Of a DNA stretch of 9,618 bases, positions 6,357 through 9,618 are shown in pieces. The DNA is from Pseudomonadota bacterium (GTDB lineage: Bacteria; Desulfobacterota; Desulfobacteria; Desulfobacterales; RPRI01): positions 1-9,618 of the forward strand of contig JAHJRK010000163.1 of NCBI GenBank assembly GCA_018830925.1, in the 5' to 3' direction. The notes under the pieces were generated by a model. That model had not been told where the DNA came from, searched no databases, and saw nothing but the letters and a program-made list of their open reading frames with translations. The translations under genes and the position numbers were made by a program. Within the stretch, counting starts at the first letter, position 1, and the number at the start of each line of letters is the position of its first letter.

Positions 6357-7133
6357 ATGGCGATTCTGGAACTTAAAAACATCAATCATTATTTCGGCGG
6401 ATTGCATGCAGTATCCGATTTCAGCCTGAAGGTTGAAGAGGGGGAGCTGATCGGGCTTATAGGGCCGAACGGGGCAGGTAAAACAACCATATTCAATCTT
6501 GTAAGCGGGTTTTATAAACCGACCGAAGGAGAAATCGGATTTTGCGGAAAATCGATTTCAGGCCTTAAACCCCATGAAGTTACAGGACTCGGGATAGCCC
6601 GGACATTTCAGAACATCCGTCTGTGGAACAGCATGACTGTTCTGGAAAACTTATGTATTTCACAGCATTACAGGCTTGGATACGGATTTGTCGATTCGGT
6701 TCTTCAGACCAGGCGGTATGTAGATAAGGAAAAAGAGGTCATTAAGTCCGCCAGAGAGTTTCTTGAGATACTGGATCTGAAGGAATGTGAAAATGAATAT
6801 CCGAAAAATCTTCCTTACGGACTCCAGAGGCGCCTTGAAATAGGACGGGCTCTTACAATACGGCCCAGGCTTCTTCTGCTTGATGAGCCGGCGGCCGGAA
6901 TGACAGCCGGAGATATTGAGCAACTGATAAAGCTTGTAAAGTGGATAAGGGAAAAGTTCAAACTGACAATATTGCTTATAGAGCACCAGATGAAGGTGGT
7001 CATGGGGCTGTGTGAGAAAATATGCGTTCTTGATTTCGGGGAAATTATAGCAGAAGGGATTCCGTCCGAAATAAAAAAGAATCCACGTGTAATAAAGGCT
7101 TATCTTGGCGAGGAGGTGACGGTTAATGCTTAA
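6357..7133 (+). CDS. livG: Branched-chain amino acid-type ABC transporter ATP-binding protein (LivG)
   Basis: Cytoplasmic ATPase that drives import, acting as a heterodimer with LivF. In its 258 residues, Walker A is GPNGAGKT (36-43), the Q-loop glutamine is Q85 (ARTFQNIRLW), the ABC signature is LPYGLQ (152-157), Walker B is LLLLDE (172-177) and the switch histidine is H210 (IEHQM). The signature with YG instead of SGG and the following QRRLEIGRAL are normal for LivG, as is the length. It starts 7 bases after the livM stop and overlaps livF by 8 bases. All catalytic residues are present, so the protein should be active. Confidence 0.95.
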   Translation: MAILELKNINHYFGGLHAVSDFSLKVEEGELIGLIGPNGAGKTTIFNLVSGFYKPTEGEIGFCGKSISGLKPHEVTGLGIARTFQNIRLWNSMTVLENLCISQHYRLGYGFVDSVLQTRRYVDKEKEVIKSAREFLEILDLKECENEYPKNLPYGLQRRLEIGRALTIRPRLLLLDEPAAGMTAGDIEQLIKLVKWIREKFKLTILLIEHQMKVVMGLCEKICVLDFGEIIAEGIPSEIKKNPRVIKAYLGEEVTVNA

Positions 7134-7845
7134 GATAGAGAATCTTCACGTCCGCTATGGAAATATCGAGGCTTTACACGGGATTTCGCTTTATGTCGAT
7201 GACGGGGAATTTGTAGCTCTCCTCGGAGCGAACGGAGCAGGCAAATCCACGACCTTAATGAGCATAATGAGACTTTTTCCTCCCGAAGCTCCAATCGTAA
7301 AAAGCGGAACGATAACTTATAAAGGCAATGATCTTATTCCTGTTCAGCCGCATCTTGTGGTTGCAAAGCACGGAATAGGTCTTGTTCCAGAGGGCAGAAG
7401 AATTTTCGGGAACCTGACCGTTTATGAAAACCTCAAAATCGCAACCTATGCCAGGAAGGATTTCAACCGGATTTCGAATGATTATGAAAAGGTTTTTTCT
7501 CTTTTCCCGAAGCTTGCCGACCGGAAGAACCAGAGAGGCGACACATTGAGCGGAGGGGAACAGCAGATGCTTGCAATGGGGCGGGCTTTCATGTGCGGGG
7601 CAAAATTCATTCTTCTTGATGAGCCGTCAATGGGCCTTGCGCCACTTCTGATGCAGGACCTTTTTAAAGTTTTAAAAGAGCTTAATGAAACGGGAACCAC
7701 TATCTTTGTTGTTGAGCAGAATGCCCATATTGCATTGAAATATGCAGGCAGGGCATATGTCATGGAGACGGGAAACATAGTAATGGAAGGAAGCGCAGCA
7801 GAGCTTGCGCACAATGAGGAGATACGGAAGGCGTACCTTGGATAG
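7126..7845 (+). CDS. livF: Branched-chain amino acid-type ABC transporter ATP-binding protein (LivF)
   Basis: Partner ATPase of LivG, 239 residues. Walker A is GANGAGKS (34-41), the segment GLVPEGRRIF (85-94) occupies the Q-loop region with the PEGR motif typical of LivF, the signature is LSGGEQ (141-146) and Walker B is FILLDE (161-166). The switch position reads VEQNAHIAL, where LivF proteins commonly lack the canonical histidine, so this is a family trait rather than a defect. A near-perfect ribosome binding site AGGAGGTGA (7111-7119) lies within the end of livG, 6 bases before the ATG, and the two genes overlap by 8 bases, indicating tight co-expression. It is the last gene of the transporter cluster; no clear intrinsic terminator was seen before argC. 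Confidence 0.95.
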   Translation: MLKIENLHVRYGNIEALHGISLYVDDGEFVALLGANGAGKSTTLMSIMRLFPPEAPIVKSGTITYKGNDLIPVQPHLVVAKHGIGLVPEGRRIFGNLTVYENLKIATYARKDFNRISNDYEKVFSLFPKLADRKNQRGDTLSGGEQQMLAMGRAFMCGAKFILLDEPSMGLAPLLMQDLFKVLKELNETGTTIFVVEQNAHIALKYAGRAYVMETGNIVMEGSAAELAHNEEIRKAYLG

Positions 7846-7880
7846 GGAATAAGATGCTGTGGGACAAGGGTCAAGGTTAA

Positions 7881-8003
7881 ATGAAAGGAGACCGGAAACA
7901 AAAGTTTTTTAGTGTCTTAGAAATAATTTTCTGCGTCTTTCCACCCCTCAAGGGGGTACTGAAAAGAGTCCCATTTATCGGGGTAAGGAGGTTAAATGGT
8001 TAG
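7881..8003 (+). CDS. Possible 40-codon small ORF overlapping the argC start
   Basis: An open frame from ATG 7881 to TAG 8001-8003 encodes 40 residues: a basic N-terminus (MKGDRKQK), a hydrophobic middle (residues 9-20, including C18) and a basic, proline-containing tail. Its end overlaps the argC start codon by 8 bases, similar to the livG/livF overlap. The ribosome binding site is weak (AAGG, 7873-7876). It could be a leader peptide, a small membrane protein, or a chance frame; nothing in it matches a family I know. Confidence 0.2.
   Translation: MKGDRKQKFFSVLEIIFCVFPPLKGVLKRVPFIGVRRLNG
7943..7983 (+). promoter_or_regulatory. Competing short hairpins in the argC leader
   Basis: Three overlapping pairings are possible. 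ACCCC (7943-7947) pairs with GGGGT (7953-7957). GGG-ACT (7954-7956, 7958-7960) pairs with AGTCCC (7967-7972). CCC (7970-7972) pairs with GGG within 7980-7983, next to the ribosome binding site AAGGAGG (7985-7991). The first and second exclude each other, as do the second and third, an arrangement seen in attenuators. Each stem is short, so chance is a real alternative. Confidence 0.25.
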
Positions 8004-9033
8004 AGTCGGAGTTATTGGTGCTACAGGATATGCAGGTGCTGAACTTGTTCGTATTCTTTCAGGGCATCCGAAGGCTAAGATTACTCTCATAACTTCTAGG
8101 CAGTATGCCGGCATGCGATTCGACGAGATTTATCCGTCAATGAGAGGCCTTATTGATCTTACATGCGAAGAACTTGCGACTGAGCACATGTTTAAAAGAG
8201 CGGATATCTTTTTCCTTTCTCTTCCGCATAAAATACCCATGGAAATTGCGCCTGTTCTTATCAATAAAGGAAAGAAAGTAATAGATCTTTCGGCGGATTT
8301 CAGGTTCAGGGATCCCGCGGCCTACGAAACCCACTATCAGAAGCATACGGCAAAGGATCTGCTTGAAAAGGCGGTTTACGGGCTTTGTGAGGTATATCAT
8401 GAAAGCATTAAAAAAGCCGATTTAGTTGGTAACCCCGGATGTTATCCGACAAGCGCGCTGCTTCCCCTCATGCCGTTGTTAAAAGCAGGACTTATCGACA
8501 GACATAACATTATCGTCGATTCAAAATCGGGTGTTAGCGGTGCCGGTCGGTCACTTTCCCTTTCGTCCCATTTTTGCGAGGTCAATGAATCCTTCAAGGC
8601 CTATAAAGTTGCTTCTCACAGGCATAATCCGGAAATAGAGGAGATTCTCTCATATGAGACGGGAAAAAAGATTAAAATAACTTTTGTTCCGCATCTTGTT
8701 CCGATGACAAGAGGGATGCTTACAACGATTTATGCATCTCCTGAAAAGAAAGTAACTCCCGGAGATATAGGCGGATGCCTGTCTTCTTTTTATTCGGGGC
8801 GTCCGTTTGTGAGAATATGTGACGGAAACAGTCTTCCCGATACAATGCATGTAAAGGGAACGAATTATTGCGATATCGGCTTCAGGATGGATAAGCGGAC
8901 AAAGCGCCTCATATTGATCTCAGCAATTGATAATCTTGTAAAAGGGGCTTCCGGGCAGGCGGTTCAGAACATGAATATAATGATGGGGTTCGATGAAACA
9001 GCCGGCCTTGCGCAGGTTCCGTATCCGCTGTAA
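7996..9033 (+). CDS. argC: N-acetyl-gamma-glutamyl-phosphate reductase (ArgC)
   Basis: Third step of arginine biosynthesis: NADPH-dependent reduction of N-acetylglutamyl-5-phosphate to the semialdehyde, in the cytoplasm. The 345-residue length is typical of the family. The N-terminal Rossmann motif is GATGYAG (8-14), the catalytic cysteine is C149 in GNPGCYPTS, a SKSGVSGAGRS loop follows (about 176-186), and the conserved HRHNPEI with H208/H210 supplies the active-site histidine region. Start ATG 7996 lies 4 bases after AAGGAGG (7985-7991). It is 150 bases downstream of livF on the same strand; no other arginine gene is in the window, so it may be a stand-alone gene or be read from the transporter operon. 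Downstream lies a non-coding gap with repeat copy B. Confidence 0.96.
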   Translation: MVRVGVIGATGYAGAELVRILSGHPKAKITLITSRQYAGMRFDEIYPSMRGLIDLTCEELATEHMFKRADIFFLSLPHKIPMEIAPVLINKGKKVIDLSADFRFRDPAAYETHYQKHTAKDLLEKAVYGLCEVYHESIKKADLVGNPGCYPTSALLPLMPLLKAGLIDRHNIIVDSKSGVSGAGRSLSLSSHFCEVNESFKAYKVASHRHNPEIEEILSYETGKKIKITFVPHLVPMTRGMLTTIYASPEKKVTPGDIGGCLSSFYSGRPFVRICDGNSLPDTMHVKGTNYCDIGFRMDKRTKRLILISAIDNLVKGASGQAVQNMNIMMGFDETAGLAQVPYPL

Positions 9034-9037
9034 ACCG

Positions 9038-9187
9038 TCGTAACGGCTCCTGAAAAAAACAGAGCATTGAACCGAAACAGCAAGCGTATTCCCTGCTGCT
9101 TTTGGCCGGGTTAGCGAGCGAATTAAAAACAGAGATCATTCCCTACGGTCTATGATTTCCAGCTACTTGCGGCGGGGAGCTTCAAAT
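9038..9187 (+). repeat. Dispersed intergenic repeat, copy B (compact)
   Basis: This stretch starts 5 bases after the argC stop. It carries, in order, TCGTAACGGCTCCT (9038-9051), TTGAACCGAAACAGCAAGCG (9067-9086), GCGAGCGAATTAAAAACAG (9114-9132), TACGGTC (9144-9150) and a GC-rich block ending in TCAAAT (about 9154-9187). All of these recur in the same order on the minus strand at 4158-3931. The GCGAGCG-like motifs on either side of the core and the GC-rich tail suggest a structured, mobile or transcribed intergenic element. No ORF of note lies inside. Confidence 0.7.
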
Positions 9188-9205
9188 TGTTCATGAAACC
9201 TTGTT

Positions 9206-9237
9206 TTCTTGACAAGAATATATGAATAGTCTAAACA
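9206..9237 (+). promoter_or_regulatory. Candidate folD promoter with palindromic operator-like site
   Basis: A perfect consensus -35, TTGACA (9209-9214), is followed after 17 bases by TAAACA (9232-9237), a poor -10. The -35 lies inside TTCTTG-A-CAAGAA (9206-9218), a perfect palindrome with 6-base arms around a single A. A repressor bound there would block the promoter. The folD start is about 70 bases beyond the predicted transcription start. Confidence 0.35.
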
Positions 9238-9312
9238 ATCGTAAAATACATCAAGGGTAGTTGGGAAGAATTTGAACCGATTTTAAATATATTTTTTGAA
9301 AGGAGATTAAAG

Positions 9313-9618
9313 ATGCCGGCAAAATTAATTCTGGGAACTGAAATCCGTGAAAAGATACTCGATGAGATTACAAGGGAGGTTGCTGAAATCAAAGCAAAAC
9401 ATGGGGTTATCCCCGGTCTTGTTACCATTTTAATTGGTGAAAATCCCGCTTCCATTTCCTATGTAACTTTAAAAATCCAGACCGCACACCGTGTCGGCTT
9501 CAAGGAAGTTCAGGACAGTCAGCCAATTGATATATCAGAAAAAGATCTGCTTGCTCTTATAGATAAATATAACAAGGATGATTCGATCAACGGCATTCTT
9601 GTGCAGTTACCTCTCCCC
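9313..9618 (+). CDS. folD: Methylenetetrahydrofolate dehydrogenase/cyclohydrolase FolD (3' end outside window)
   Basis: Bifunctional cytoplasmic enzyme interconverting 5,10-methylene-, 5,10-methenyl- and 10-formyl-tetrahydrofolate. Only the first 102 residues are present (the family is about 280-300), open to the window edge. Visible hallmarks are the GENPAS segment (42-47), Y50 and catalytic K54 in YVTLK at the same numbering as E. coli FolD, and the GILVQLPLP motif (94-102) with the conserved glutamine Q98. Start ATG 9313 is 7 bases after AAAGGAG (9299-9305). In an anaerobe with a Wood-Ljungdahl pathway FolD also handles one-carbon flow, but nothing in the window shows that here. A gap of 279 bases holding repeat copy B and a candidate promoter separates it from argC, so it is probably transcribed independently. 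Confidence 0.95.
   Translation, partial: MPAKLILGTEIREKILDEITREVAEIKAKHGVIPGLVTILIGENPASISYVTLKIQTAHRVGFKEVQDSQPIDISEKDLLALIDKYNKDDSINGILVQLPLP

Noticed and set aside
7482..7901. 139-codon minus-strand frame opposite livF
   Set aside because: Antisense to the conserved signature and Walker B region of livF, with no domain of its own.
1..9618. CRISPR arrays, tRNA or rRNA genes, transposase or phage genes
   Set aside because: No regularly spaced repeats, cloverleaf-like segments or recombinase motifs were seen; all long frames are accounted for by metabolic and transport genes.

Overview
The window reads as part of the chromosome of an anaerobic, Gram-negative bacterium, most likely a Desulfobacterota (former Deltaproteobacteria) aromatic-compound degrader. 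This is inferred from gene content and moderate GC. The marker is a zinc-dependent alcohol dehydrogenase recognised as 6-hydroxycyclohex-1-ene-1-carbonyl-CoA dehydrogenase (Had/BamQ), an enzyme of the anaerobic benzoyl-CoA pathway. No rRNA, tRNA, CRISPR array, transposase or phage gene was seen.

Layout. Positions 15-1130 (minus) carry had. A divergent intergenic region of about 420 bases follows, with inverted repeats and a possible mini-leader ORF, and then an SDR reductase (1554-2303, plus). A gap of 350 bases with a very stable hairpin precedes a complete branched-chain-amino-acid-type (Liv/HAAT) ABC importer: lipoprotein substrate-binding protein (2654-3826), two permeases (4283-5203 and 5310-6350) and two ATPases (6357-7133 and 7126-7845). 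argC (arginine biosynthesis, 7996-9033) and the first 102 codons of folD (9313 to the window end) come next. Everything from the SDR onward is on the plus strand.

How the genes may work together. Had oxidises an alicyclic CoA thioester formed after benzoyl-CoA dearomatisation and hydration. The SDR beside it could reduce or oxidise a 3-oxo/3-hydroxyacyl-CoA, or act in fatty-acid synthesis. The ABC importer could bring in leucine/isoleucine/valine or, given the neighbourhood, an aromatic or alicyclic acid; its ligand cannot be read from the sequence. argC and folD look like housekeeping genes that happen to follow.

The least ordinary signal is non-coding. The gaps SBP-livH (3931-4158) and argC-folD (9038-9187) share five or so conserved blocks in the same order but on opposite strands. 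They appear to be two copies of one dispersed intergenic repeat, one of which has gained extra sequence including an intrinsic terminator. Other points of interest are a terminator splitting the SBP gene from its permeases, a possible 40-codon ORF with competing hairpins ahead of argC, and a perfect palindrome over a consensus -35 box ahead of folD.
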